A stretch of 64,000 bases of DNA from Macrotrachela quadricornifera. Lineage: Eukaryota > Rotifera > Eurotatoria > Philodinida > Philodinidae. The notes beneath the pieces were generated by a model. The model did no database searches, had not been told where the DNA came from, and worked only from the letters and a program-made list of their open reading frames with translations. Shown one piece after another: positions 1-10,845 of this stretch (its first letter is position 1; the number at the start of each line of letters is the position of its first letter). The position numbers and the translations under genes were made by a program. Location: positions 8,830 to 72,829 of the forward strand of contig JAJEKB010019120.1 of assembly GCA_022393335.1 (NCBI GenBank). Reading direction: 5' to 3'.

Positions 1-480
1 AACTGCGCCGCAGTTTCAGCATTTTCCGCAGTTACGCCACAACTGCGATAAAAAAATCGCATTTCTAACAGACGCCCAGTCAATATCAGCATTTTCTAAA
101 TAAATAAAAACATAATAAATAATTCAATAAAAATTGATAATTTAATAAAATTTAATAAATTTAATAAAATTTAATAAAATTTAACAATCATTAATTAATT
201 AATAATCATTAATTAATTCATCATTCATCATTTTATACACCATAGCATTGATTTCTTTTTTTAGAAAAAAAATGATGTATCTTTCTTATTGTAAAAAGTT
301 AAAATGAGATAGAATGCTTGAGACAGTGCCTTTTATACCCCTATGCGAACGCAACTACGCCGCAGTTAAGCGCACTGCGGGTACTGTGTCGCAGTTGCGC
401 GTAACTGCGGAGACTGCGTCGCAGTTATGCGCAACTGCACCGCAGAATCGCGACTGCGCGCAACTGCGACGCATTTGTCA
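1..480. repeat. Clustered ACTGCG/CGCAGT palindromic repeats
   Basis: Positions 1-50 and about 345-475 carry many copies, in both orientations, of a short motif of the type AACTGCG-N-CGCAGTT, with variants such as GCGCAACTGCG. Between them, 100-240 is AT-rich with TTTAATAAAAT and TTAATTAAT repeats. The cluster lies just upstream of a CACTA-type transposase. Known CACTA elements carry arrays of short inverted subterminal repeats, so this may be the 5' subterminal region of that element (inference). No matching array was found downstream of the transposase. The 88-residue open frame through the array is a by-product of the repeat. Confidence 0.6.
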
Positions 481-1761
481 AAAAAGTGGTGACATGGGAA
501 AGGGCTTAGTTGAACATTTTTGCAGCTATGACAAACATTTAAGTTTTGATGTTTCGCATTACTTTTCCTTGAATAATTAACAGCTCTCAAGATAATGGAA
601 CTTCCATGCCACGACCAACTACGACGAAGAATATTGCTTGTTCACTTATTCTCTTCAAACATCGTCACCGACTATCTGTTCAGTGTATTTCAGATCTTTT
701 AACACTGTTACCGCTTTTTGGGGTGCAAAATGCACCTCGTTCATGGCATCACTTAAAAAGTTTAATTGTAGCAAGTGAACCATCGCATTCATACCTATTT
801 TCATGTCCACATTGTTCATCAGCATCAACAAATTCATCGAATTGCTCAAACTGTGGTCATTATTTCTCATCAGATACGTATTTGAATACTTTTATGAACT
901 TCTCTATAAAGGATCAATTAGAAATCATTTTGAACAACAATTCCACCATTGATCTTTTTTCATCATCTAACGATGATATTATTAGGGATATTCAAGATGG
1001 GAATATTTATTCACAACTAAAGTTGACATGTCCTGATCGTTTTATTACACTCACGATGAATATTGATGGTGTAGAAATTAGAAAAGGATCGAAAAAATCA
1101 ATTTGGCCCGTTCTATTAGTAGTCAATGAACTTCCGCTGGATCACCGTTATGCTCTTCATAATACAATAATCGCTAGTATCTGGTCAGGTGCGCATAAAC
1201 CTTCTAGAACACAAATGAGAACTTTTCTCTCACCGATTGTTGAAGAATTATCTCAGTTAGAACAAGAATATGTTTTTGTCGATTATCGAAAATTACTCAA
1301 TGAACAGAATATGCTGGGAAAAGTATTTTTGATCGGTGCCTGCTGTGACAAGCCTGCCCAGGCGCTTGTTTAAAATATACCTGAGCGAACAGCGGCATTT
1401 GGTTGCGGTCGCTGTGAAATAGAAGGTGAAATATCAGAGTTCTTTAATATAATTTATAACCGATTATTGAGATCTCCTCCAAAGAAATGTATTTTAATCG
1501 ACTTGTATGGATATTATAGATTAAAATTATATTTTTCATGTACGATAACCGATCAGTAGCAAAGGAATCGATTGTAATCGAATAAATTAGAAATTTTCAT
1601 CAATACAAACCGATTTTGATCAATTGCCAGAGAAAAATGGATTTAATCGATTAGAAAAGAAAAATTATATTTTAATGAATAAAAATAGAAGAGATGTTCT
1701 ATTTTAACCCGTGTTTTAGGACTATTTTACAAAAATCAATTTTATTTTGATATTTTGGCAT

Positions 1762-1952
1762 CCCACATAAAAAAATGAGATTAAAGGTTGATTAAGATGA
1801 AACAATTATAATCCGATTGCAAACAGATTTTTCAGTTTAAAAACACAGATTTTATTTTATTTAATGCTTTTAATCAATTAAAATCGATTACAATTGATTA
1901 CCGTAGTTTTTATCGATTTTTTACCTGGCCTCTAATAATTTTTTTTACATGG
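1762..1952. repeat. Palindromic ATCGATT-rich MITE-like copy (intron 1, copy a)
   Basis: The copy begins CCACATAAAAAAAT and ends ATTTTTTTTACATGG, so its ends are inverted repeats. The interior contains ATCGATTAAAATCGATT-type palindromes and the shared block GATTTTTCAGT...AACACAGATTTTATTT. It lies wholly within intron 1 of the CACTA transposase. Confidence 0.6.
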
Positions 1953-2353
1953 TAAATCCCATAGGAAAGTTTCTCCTTTAAAATTTGATTGAAGTTCGAT
2001 TTAAATGACATGATGTTGATCAGATTTTAATTGGATTTCTTATGCTTGAAGACGGATTGGATTGGATTTGATTTTAATGTTTTTTTAATGTATTTTAATC
2101 AATTAAAACTGATTTTTAAAATCGACTGTAATTGATTTAGGTTGATTAAATTGATTAAAATAGATTCAAAAAGACTAAAATCAATTAAAACTTGCTATCA
2201 AACGGAAGGATTTCGATTAGAATCTGATCAACATCGTCTCGCCTAAATGTAAAAATATATCGAAAAACAAACGTATTTTAACCAAAGCTTTAATCAAATT
2301 TCTATCAAAAATTGTTGACATAGAATTTCTGAAACGTGTACTCATGTATAACT

Positions 2354-2553
2354 TCCATGTAAAAAAAATATTAAAAATCAGATTAAAAATCGATTAAAAT
2401 GAGACGATCTTAATCAGATTTTGAGCCTGAAAACAGATTCTATTTGATTTGATATTTTGTAATCGATTAAAATCGATTAAAAAAACCTTTAATAATCAAT
2501 TATAATTGATTTTATTTCAATAATCGATTTTCAATCTATTTTTTTTATATGGG
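2354..2553. repeat. Palindromic ATCGATT-rich MITE-like copy (intron 1, copy b)
   Basis: Starts CCATGTAAAAAAAATATT and ends TATTTTTTTTATATGGG. It shares with its relatives the block ATCGATTAAAATGAGACGAT, then GAGCCTGAAAACAGATT. It is the second copy inside the same intron. Confidence 0.65.
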
Positions 2554-3008
2554 ATATATATAACAGAAGCAGTCATATTTCGAATTAAAAGTTTACAGAA
2601 AAACCGATTCTAATCAATTGTTTTTGAAAGGTACTATGGTGCGATCGAAGCGCAGTTATGTGCGATCTTTTGCAACGAGCAATACCGAGTTGATACAAAT
2701 TGAATTACGTTCTAATCAACGTCATGATAATTTACTCAATTTGAAGAATCGTCAGCAACAGCAGATACTTGATTCAAGGAAAATGTCAAAGAAACAAAAG
2801 GAGGATATGGAAAAGCATAAAAAAAGAGCTGAAAAAGGGATTTTGGGAAGATGTGTTCTTCGGTCTCTACGTAATTTCGATGTTGGGAAGTCGTTTATGG
2901 CTGATAGTTTGCATAATGTCTACAGAGGCGCTTTTGTAAGTAGCATTTGATCAAAAATCATACGATTCATGTAACGAAATGTTGTAGAAAAAGCAGATTA
3001 AGATCGAT

Positions 3009-3278
3009 CTTGTAAAAAAATTAGATTAATAATCGATTAAAATGAGACGATTTCAATAAGATTTTTCAGTCTAGAAACACAGATTTTATTTGATTTAATG
3101 CTTTTAATCAATTAAAATCGATTATTGAAATAAATCGATTATAATAGATTATAAGTTTTTTTAATTGATTACAAAATATCAAATCAAATCAAATCTGTTT
3201 TCAGGCTCAAAACTTTAATTAAAATCGGCTCATTTTAATCAATTTTTAATCTGATTTTTAGTAATTTTTTTTACATGG
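3009..3278. repeat. Palindromic ATCGATT-rich MITE-like copy (intron 2)
   Basis: The left arm (TTGTAAAAAAATTAGATT, then ATCGATTAAAATGAGACGAT) is matched by an inverted right arm ending GATTTTTAGTAATTTTTTTT then ACATGG. The arms are about 100 bp and the middle is itself ATCGATT-rich. The copy fills most of the 436-bp intron 2936-3371. Confidence 0.7.
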
Positions 3279-3982
3279 AGCGATTCGCTGATGGAATCGA
3301 TTTCATTCTGATTCTGCGTGAACATTTTTTTACATGAAATATACTAATTAACATTTGTTTTCATTTTATAGAAACGATTGTTAAAATTATGGTTGCATAA
3401 AGATTATTCTTCGGAAAATGGGAGTATTAGAAGCCACATCCATGAATTATCAGCTCAATTGTTACGACTGCGTCTTCCTTCAACCACTACCCGTATACTT
3501 CGAGATTTGCTTGAATTTGAAAATTTGAAAGCAAACGAACTCCGTACTCTTCTTCTGTTTGGCCACATCATTTTTTCGAACACTTTAAATCAAGTTTATT
3601 ATTCTCATTTGCTGCAGCTAGTGGTTTTAATGCATATGGTAGAATCTAGGGAGGTATTACCATCTCATCTTCCTATTATGGTGCAGCTTTCTAATTCTTT
3701 TATTATTGACTTTGCTGAACTGTATACTCCTCGCCATTGTGTCCAAGTCGTACATTCTGTAATTCACATTCCCGTAACAGTCATGGATTACGGACCACTT
3801 ACCAACTTCACCACCTTTAATTTTGAAGATATACTAGGTTCGATGCATATAAAAGTGTTTTTAGCTAGGTCATAGTCAGTTGAACTTTAAACTATTATCG
3901 ACATTCTCTCATAATAAATCAGTTTTAATAGATTAAATAAATGATCGATTATAATGGATTAAAGTAGCGCCTGAGAGAAACT

Positions 3983-4278
3983 CACGTAAAAAAAATCACT
4001 TTAAAAATCGCTTAAAATGAGACGATTTTACCCTGATATTAATCAGATTTTCCAGCATTGAAAGACAGATATTGTTTGAGTTAATTATACTTAAACAATT
4101 GAAAAAGATTATTAAAATAAATCAATTATAATTGATTAATAAAGTTTTTTAATTGATTAAGTATGATTAAATTAAGAAAAATCTGTTTTTTAAGACTGAA
4201 AAATCTTATTAAAATCACATGAAAATCGTGTTATTCTAATCGATTTTTAGATTGATTTTCAAAATTTCTCGTATGTGG
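3983..4278. repeat. Palindromic ATCGATT-rich MITE-like copy (intron 3)
   Basis: Starts CACGTAAAAAAAATCAC and ends CTCGTATGTGGG. It has the same GCTTAAAATGAGACGATTTT block and AGATTTTCCAG...AAAGACAGAT block as the copies in introns 1 and 2, with inverted counterparts near the right end. It is contained in intron 3 (3838-4583). Confidence 0.65.
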
Positions 4279-5448
4279 GAAGTGCAGAATATCAGGTAAA
4301 AATCAATATCCACTAAATAATCATGAAAAAACGATTAATTATAAAAATGCCGAATTAAATTCTATTTAATGATTGATTTTAATTGACCTCATGCTATGAA
4401 AATCAAGCTAATCGATTTTTTATCATCGACTGAAGCTGATTGAAGCACGAAATTTAACATAATATAGTTGATTTTAACTGATTTCAGTCAGCAAAATCGA
4501 TTAAAATCGATTAAATTATAAAATTTCATATTGCTTAATCAATTTTTATCATTCTTTTCCAAATGAGAATTTTTTTGTTGTAGGCCAAATAACTCGAACG
4601 ACAAAAGGTACACGCCGATATGCAGAAGAAATCATCTCTGGAATTCATCTACTTCAAGGTACTCTTGTCCACCTAAATCAATCGCCATTGGACCATAATT
4701 TTGTGCAATTTGTGTTATCACATTTTAAATACGCGGAAAACCGGTCACACTTTCACATCCGATTATTACACGAAACACAGCCACAGTATTCACTTCCGTC
4801 AATGCTCTTTCCGCAAGCTCATATTGCGTATTACGATGTATTGTATATTAGAAATGTCAGAATCTTAACAATTCATTATTCACACAAAAAAAAAAGCAGA
4901 CGACAGCAACATTATTTTCCGTCTCAACAATCGTAGTATCTTTGGACGTGTTTGCTCTATTTTCTCCGTGAACAACAATCAGCCACTACTATTAATCGAT
5001 TATTTAGAAACAACAAAATCACTTCTGTGCACAATTACCTCCAGCAATACTCAGTTTTATTATGAACATATTAGATATGGGAATAACACAACACAAAAAA
5101 CATGTCTCGTCGAAATTGCAGATTTTATCGAGAAATCTGCATATTTTCAATCATCCAAAGACATCTCCTTTTTTTTCCGTTTCCCCACGCTCAGTCATAG
5201 TTCTTGAATAAACCAGTTATGGTAATTGGAAAATAAATTTAAAACATTTTGAAAAAAAATATCTGCATTTGTCTTTAGTTGAATGAAAACGGTACATCTT
5301 TCTCAGCTAGTTTTATTTTAGATTTAAATTCCTTTCGTCTGCTAAGAGCGTCTGATATACCATGTATTTTGCATGTGAAAAATCAATCTCATTACACCAA
5401 CATAAAATTAAATAAAATCAAATAGTTTTATCATCACTTACTGATATT

Positions 5449-6156
5449 CCCCAAGTAAAAAAAATGACAAAAAATCTGATTACAATCGATTTTAGTTTGA
5501 TGAAAAATCGATTAAAATGGCACGATTCAAATCAGACTTCATAGTTTGTATCAATTACAACTGATTATTCTACTTTTAATCGATTTTTATCCTGACAGCT
5601 GAAAAACGCGCTTTTCTCCAGTTTCCACTTAGAACTCACAGTTTTTAATTGGTTTTTCAGATTCTTCGCGTCGACCGATAGGTAGTACAATGCTAGATCA
5701 CCGTCTGCCACATGTGCCATACTTCATAAGATGACCCCACTTGGGACTTATTCATTCTTCCACTATCCTGATTATAATGGATTAAAAACGAAATAATCCA
5801 CTTAAAGTATAATAATCAATTTTAATCGATGAAAAACAAAAGAACCTGGTAAAAATCTGATAAAAATCGATTATTCTGATTTCTAGGGAAAAAAATGATT
5901 CTAATCGATTTTCTCCGAATAAATCGATTTTAATTGATTAAAAAAAAAATCGCTTCAAATCGATTTGATTTTTTATTCGATTATTCTGATTTCTACGAAA
6001 AAAAAATTGATTTTAATTGGTTTTTTTGATCAAAATCGCTTTTAATTGATTTATTTTTAAAATTTAATCAAAAAGTATAATGTTTAATCGATTTTTTTGA
6101 TTTTTTTTGAAAAAATCGATTTTAATCATGTTTTTTTTTGATTTTTTTTACATGGG
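5449..6156. repeat. Composite ATCGATT-rich palindromic repeat 3' of the transposase
   Basis: Begins CCCAAGTAAAAAAAATGAC and ends TTTTTTTACATGGG, the same ends as the intronic copies. It is longer (about 700 bp) and probably several copies merged; the 5930-6130 part is a run of ATCGATTTTAATTGATT variants. The 5600-5760 stretch (GC-richer, containing CGTCGACCGATAGG) does not belong to the repeat and may be a small insertion. No gene is visible. Confidence 0.55.
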
Positions 6157-6346
6157 TACTCCTCTAAGGACAGTTACTTTGTGCACAGTGTTTCTAACAC
6201 ATATTAGAAAATATGAACCGAAATTTCATGGTAAAGCATGGATGGAAAAGTGAGCTTCAAACGTGGGAGTTTACGTGTGAATTTCACTTTTACTGACCCT
6301 TCTTTCCGTTCCCTAATATTTTATTGTTTCATCAGGAAAGAGTACT

Positions 6347-6838
6347 TCATTGTTTGAATAGTACCCCTACGTCAATTCCAAGTAGTACAAGTACAGCAAA
6401 AATGAAACAGAGACAAACAAAAGAAATCCAATAAAGAGTTGGATTACAATACGTATCAAGTTCTGGATTTTCGTACTGAGTACTATTATCCGTACGGAGA
6501 CGGAAAACATATACTCCACCAACAATACCCCATATGATATAGAATACAATAAGAAGTCCGACTGTTACGTACACTCCGTACTTAAAACACTTGAAAATGT
6601 CATTGTTTTTCAGATTATCGTTGATCTTCATTGAAAGAAAGATTATGCCGAGTAATATTAAGCTAGTGGTACCAACAATTCCAGCCACAAGATTGTATAT
6701 AGGAATCAGAGACTGTACTGGACATTTTCCTTGGTAGATACTACCACTTACCAATTGTATAATTACAATGGAGATAACGATGAAAAAGCCAATAAATAAT
6801 ACTGCCTTCAAAAAATACTCTTTAGAGTAGCATGCCAT
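6347..6838 (-). CDS. TMEM272-like four-TM membrane protein
   Basis: Predicted protein of 163 residues. There are four hydrophobic segments, at about residues 10-30, 44-68, 87-112 and 133-160. The motif CPVQSLIPIYNLVAG follows TM1 and YCNPTLYWISF opens TM4. Both blocks are typical of TMEM272-like proteins, which are numerous in rotifers and other invertebrates; their molecular role is unknown. The open frame continues upstream to 6901, but its first codon there is not ATG, so I chose the ATG at 6838 (MACYSKEYF). A short upstream exon cannot be excluded. The gene lies alone, antisense to the transposon upstream. Family assignment is by motif only. Confidence 0.75.
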   Translation of the reverse strand: MACYSKEYFLKAVLFIGFFIVISIVIIQLVSGSIYQGKCPVQSLIPIYNLVAGIVGTTSLILLGIIFLSMKINDNLKNNDIFKCFKYGVYVTVGLLIVFYIIWGIVGGVYVFRLRTDNSTQYENPELDTYCNPTLYWISFVCLCFIFAVLVLLGIDVGVLFKQ

Positions 6839-6901
6839 ATAGAAAAAAGACGTGAAACTATGAAGTAATGGAAGTGTTGTCTTTGGAGTAAAATAAAACA
6901 A

Positions 6902-8970
6902 TTCTGTTTTTTTTTCTCAGGCTCTTCATGTAGTTATGGATTCACTATGAACCTCTTTTGCCGTTCGGTTGTGCCCCGTTGAGGAGAAAAAATCATTCAT
7001 TTTCTATTCATATGATACAGTGAGGTAAGTAAACAAACCGACAACGAAAAAAAAGAAAAAAAATCGAGAAAAATTTAATAGGAGACAGCCGCAACGTCTG
7101 ACAAACTTTTTCCTATGGAATCAGCTAAAACTTTCTTCATGAAAACGTTCTAGACTCAGATCGTAAAAGAATTCCGAAGAATAAAAATTCATCTCTCTCT
7201 GTAATTTTCATAATGATTTCATTTATTTGTTAAACTTCCATCATTCAATGACTAGGCTGCACGATAAAAGCTTTTGCTTTCTCGACTGATCTCCTTTTGA
7301 AGTTCGTTTAGATAGCATAGCTATAACATCAACTGCTTCAATCATTATTTTGAACAAAATGAAATTGGCATATGTGGCCAGCTATCATCGATGGTCATGT
7401 TTTTCTTTTTTTTCCCTTATTCTTTGTCTTTCTTCCTTTATGACAGCGCACACCAATAAATCTTAAATAATTATTATTTGATATTCCAAGTTTAAAGGAA
7501 GCCATGAGTTATTACTGGAGCTAACTGTATAAATGCTAATCCAGAATCATTTAGATAAAAAGCAATTTCAAAAGTGAAAAAATCCTATTTTTACGATATC
7601 TTTTTGGTCATACCTGGAGAACAGAGCCATGGGCACGAGTGCTTCTTGGATTTTATTAGTCTCAATGAGGTGTACCTATAGCCAAAAGATGGAGCTGAAA
7701 GCTCGGAATTAGTTGAGTATGTTCTCTCATCAGTTTTGATTTTCACTGCAGAGTCCTAGTGTATTGTTTGACTTCTTTTCTTCTTGATAGATCCATAGCT
7801 TTGTCTGTTATGAAACTCCTGAAATTATATAAAATTCCCAATTTCTGGTTCATAGACAATACTGCCATGAAAAATTGAGTTCATATTTGTATTCGATGCG
7901 AGAAATTAAGTCGAACACGTTTGATATCGTCCAAATGAAATCGAAATAGCATGTCAACACAGTTGCTTTAGAGTAAAAATGCGAAACTCATATAAATAAG
8001 CCATTGAAATGTCCAACAGATATCTTTTCTTCTCGAAAAAAGTAGCATTTGCTTTGCATAAAAGAGCGAAAGAGAGAGCAAACAATTGATTGATACTTTT
8101 TCGACGCAAGAAAGTAGTCAGTCACTCACTTTCAATTTATCATTTGGCGACGAATGGATCTTTCATTAAAGGGAACAGAGAATCGGCCATGATTGAAACA
8201 AGTAACGATGTTTTTGTATTCACTGTTAGACTCATTTTGGTGCCCCTATTATCTGTGATCACTCGACCTGTATCTGTTTGTTATATGAGACCGACAGATC
8301 TTTTCAGGACTTAATTCCTGCCGCGGATGTGAGTTTGTATAGAAAAGAGTAAAACATAGTGAAAAAATATAGTATGATTACCCAACTACAGAGGGTTTCA
8401 TGGACTTAAAAATGTTTTAGTGCTTGCTACGAAAATTTTAAGAAGTTTTCTACGATGTATGAAACATTAAACAGATTTTGATTTTTGCAACATATTCTAA
8501 ATCTTCACAGGTTTCAGAGCTGCGCAAATACAAACACATTTTGTAAAATCAAAAAAAAAAGCTTAGAATCGAACCTCGCAAAGTCAAGTTAATTTACTTC
8601 ACATGAGTTCAAATTGAATTTACAAGGCTTGGGTTCTAAACTTTTTTTGACCTTAAATAAAAGTAAACCATTGTATGTGACTATCGAGTTTGAAATTGTG
8701 AGTTGCTTTTGTTGAATATAGCGGTTGTCTTGGAAGCGTGTATGATTGCAATATATTCAATTCTAGTTTTTGGGAGGGGTCATATTCTCTCTAGAATACA
8801 AGGTCGCTATGTATTTGCGCTGCCCTCGAAATAAACAATAATCTACGTAAAATATAACATAAAAATATAAACTAACTCAGTTATTACATAGTGATGATGC
8901 AATTTATGATAACAACTTTAATCTCACTATGTCAATAGAATACATTTTTGTTGAATAGTTTATTTTTAAC
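6902..8970. other. Gene-free stretch
   Basis: AT-rich, no coding exon recognised on either strand. A 74-residue open frame at 8090-8314 has no recognisable domain and no coding-like codon pattern. No strong repeat is seen. Confidence 0.5.
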
Positions 8971-10845
8971 ATGTATATGACAAATATTAAATTAAAAACA
9001 CAATTTAATCATTTACCGACTGAAATTATATATCTTATATTTGATTATTTATCTTCTAATGATATTATTTATACATTTTTCTTCTTAAATCAACGACTTA
9101 ATAATATTTTATTAAAAAATCAACATTATTCACATTATATAGAATTACCAACAAAAAATTTGACAACATGGAAAAATATTCTATCAATTATTGGTTCACA
9201 AATAAAAACTTTAAATATTTCAACAATTTATTTAACATTACCATTATCAATATTTTCAAATTTAAAATCAATAATTATTTCATCACCATATGGTTTTCCT
9301 GAAGAAGAATTACAATTCATTTTTCAAAATGAACTATTTGAAAATTTACATACATTTAAAATAAAAGAAAATAAAATAAATTATGATAAAAAATTTAAAA
9401 ATTATGCAACTAATGATAATAATATTTTTGAAAAAATTTTTAATAAAAAAAATTCATTAAAATTCTTTCAATATTCATCAATAATTCCATCATTTATAAA
9501 ACCATTATCAAAACATATCTATTTACATTCATTAACATTAACATTAACTAAATTTGAAGATATATTTTTCTTAATATCATATACACCAAATTTAGAATAT
9601 TTAAATATTAAATGTCAAATACCTAATAGACATCAATATTCAATAAAAACGATTAATATAAAATTAAAAGAATTCTATTTAACATTTATTAAAAATATCT
9701 CAAATTTTTATGATGATTATCCTATTGAAATTAATTTTAATCAATTATCTAATAGTATAAAACAATTTTCATCATCATTAATTTGTTTATCATTTAATTT
9801 TGCTAATTTACTTATTGAAAATCGAAATGATTTTCCATTTAATAGTTTTAAACTTCAACAATTCTTAGAATCAATGAATATATTAAAACAATTTCATTTA
9901 TATGTAAACGTATTATATAATAACAATAAATCTGATGAAATTATAAATCAATTTAAAACTCAATATTGGTTTGATCATAATTGGTTTTTTGGTATACATG
10001 GAAATTATTTTTATACATTACCATTTCATTTTGATTATTTTTATAAACCACCGAAAAGTTTTGATGATATTAAATCAAATAATCTAGAAATTTTAAAAAC
10101 TAATTCTCGATTATGGTATTATGTTAAAACAATTCATATAGATCGTTCAAATATTTATGATTTAAATTCTATACAAGAAGTTAAAATAAAAATGCCAAAC
10201 TTAACTAAAATTGAATTCGAACATTTTTATGATTTTACAAAATGTACATTAAATCAATATGAATTGAATTATTTTCATGATTATTCATTAGATAAAATAA
10301 AAGATTTAAATGAAAAAAAAAGAATTTTATTAAATAGTGTTACAACTATTCATTTAATGTCCGAAACTAATTATAAAAGTGAAATTAGATCAATAAATAT
10401 ATTACCAAATTTAAAACATTTAATGTTATCTACTTATAAAGTACCTTCAATACGTGGACAATTAATTCATATATTAAATAGAACAATTGAACAATTAGAT
10501 ATAAATTCGTATTATCCAATTTATAAATGGATAGACAAGATTGATATTATTTTTTCAAATGTTCAATGTATACATTATCACTTTTTTTGTCCTTCTTCAA
10601 GAAAAATTCGAGAATATGCATCGGATATAAAGAATATGTTGAATAATTTGAAAAATTTAAAAACATTAATGATCTATATTCGAGAAGGAAATGAAGATTA
10701 TAAGAAAGCAGCTGTTGAATCAGATTTAAATGAACTTATTCAATATTTAAATAATTGGAAAATAATGGATGATATTCTTAAAAATTATGAAGTAAAATAT
10801 TTTCAAGCATATTTATTATTTTTAAAAAAACAATTCGATACATAA
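8971..10845 (+). CDS. F-box protein with divergent leucine-rich repeat-like C-terminus
   Basis: Intact single-exon frame of 624 residues; an in-frame TAG lies just upstream of the ATG. Residues about 10-50 form an F-box (FNHLPTEIIYLIFDYLSSND), the module that binds Skp1 in SCF ubiquitin ligases. The rest is Leu/Ile/Asn-rich with irregular repeats such as LKTLNIS, LEYLNIK and LKHLMLS, suggesting a degenerate LRR substrate-binding region. Codons are extremely AT-rich (Asn, Lys, Ile, Phe), which makes the frame stand out. It is of the same type as the broken F-box gene at 59.4-62.9 kb, with the same N-terminal layout and INHFPNL-like repeats in the latter. The substrate is unknown. The F-box call is confident; the LRR call is inference. 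Confidence 0.85.
   Translation: MYMTNIKLKTQFNHLPTEIIYLIFDYLSSNDIIYTFFFLNQRLNNILLKNQHYSHYIELPTKNLTTWKNILSIIGSQIKTLNISTIYLTLPLSIFSNLKSIIISSPYGFPEEELQFIFQNELFENLHTFKIKENKINYDKKFKNYATNDNNIFEKIFNKKNSLKFFQYSSIIPSFIKPLSKHIYLHSLTLTLTKFEDIFFLISYTPNLEYLNIKCQIPNRHQYSIKTINIKLKEFYLTFIKNISNFYDDYPIEINFNQLSNSIKQFSSSLICLSFNFANLLIENRNDFPFNSFKLQQFLESMNILKQFHLYVNVLYNNNKSDEIINQFKTQYWFDHNWFFGIHGNYFYTLPFHFDYFYKPPKSFDDIKSNNLEILKTNSRLWYYVKTIHIDRSNIYDLNSIQEVKIKMPNLTKIEFEHFYDFTKCTLNQYELNYFHDYSLDKIKDLNEKKRILLNSVTTIHLMSETNYKSEIRSINILPNLKHLMLSTYKVPSIRGQLIHILNRTIEQLDINSYYPIYKWIDKIDIIFSNVQCIHYHFFCPSSRKIREYASDIKNMLNNLKNLKTLMIYIREGNEDYKKAAVESDLNELIQYLNNWKIMDDILKNYEVKYFQAYLLFLKKQFDT

Larger units (their letters stand above)
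606..5207 (+). pseudogene. EnSpm/CACTA (Tnp2-like) transposase, four exons, broken
   Basis: This is the transposase of an animal EnSpm/CACTA-type DNA transposon. Exon 1 (606-1425) has an N-terminal helical part, a CPHC..CSNC zinc-finger-like stretch, the core motif NIDGVEIRKGSKKSIWPVLL and the GACCDKPAQALV motif. Exon 2 (2631-2935) has FMADSLHNVYRG, matching the family's D-x-MH-x-V-x-x-G block. Exon 3 (3372-3837) has KANELRTLLLFG. Exon 4 starts at 4584. The junctions 1425/2631 (phase 1), 2935/3372 (GTAAGT, phase 0) and 3837/4584 (phase 1) keep frame; the third donor is weak. Damage: an in-frame TAA at 1371-1373, right after QALV where the reading continues as NIPERTAAFGCGRC, and a frameshift at the 10-A run 4886-4895, after which the C-terminal part (to 5207) reads in another frame. 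It is probably a dead copy. The terminal inverted repeats were not located. Confidence 0.85.

Noticed and set aside
314..590. Overlapping 88- and 74-residue frames on opposite strands
   Set aside because: They consist largely of the ACTGCG palindromic array and have no domain.
8565..8600. GAATCGAACC string resembling a tRNA T-loop on the minus strand
   Set aside because: No T-stem, anticodon arm or acceptor stem can be formed around it.
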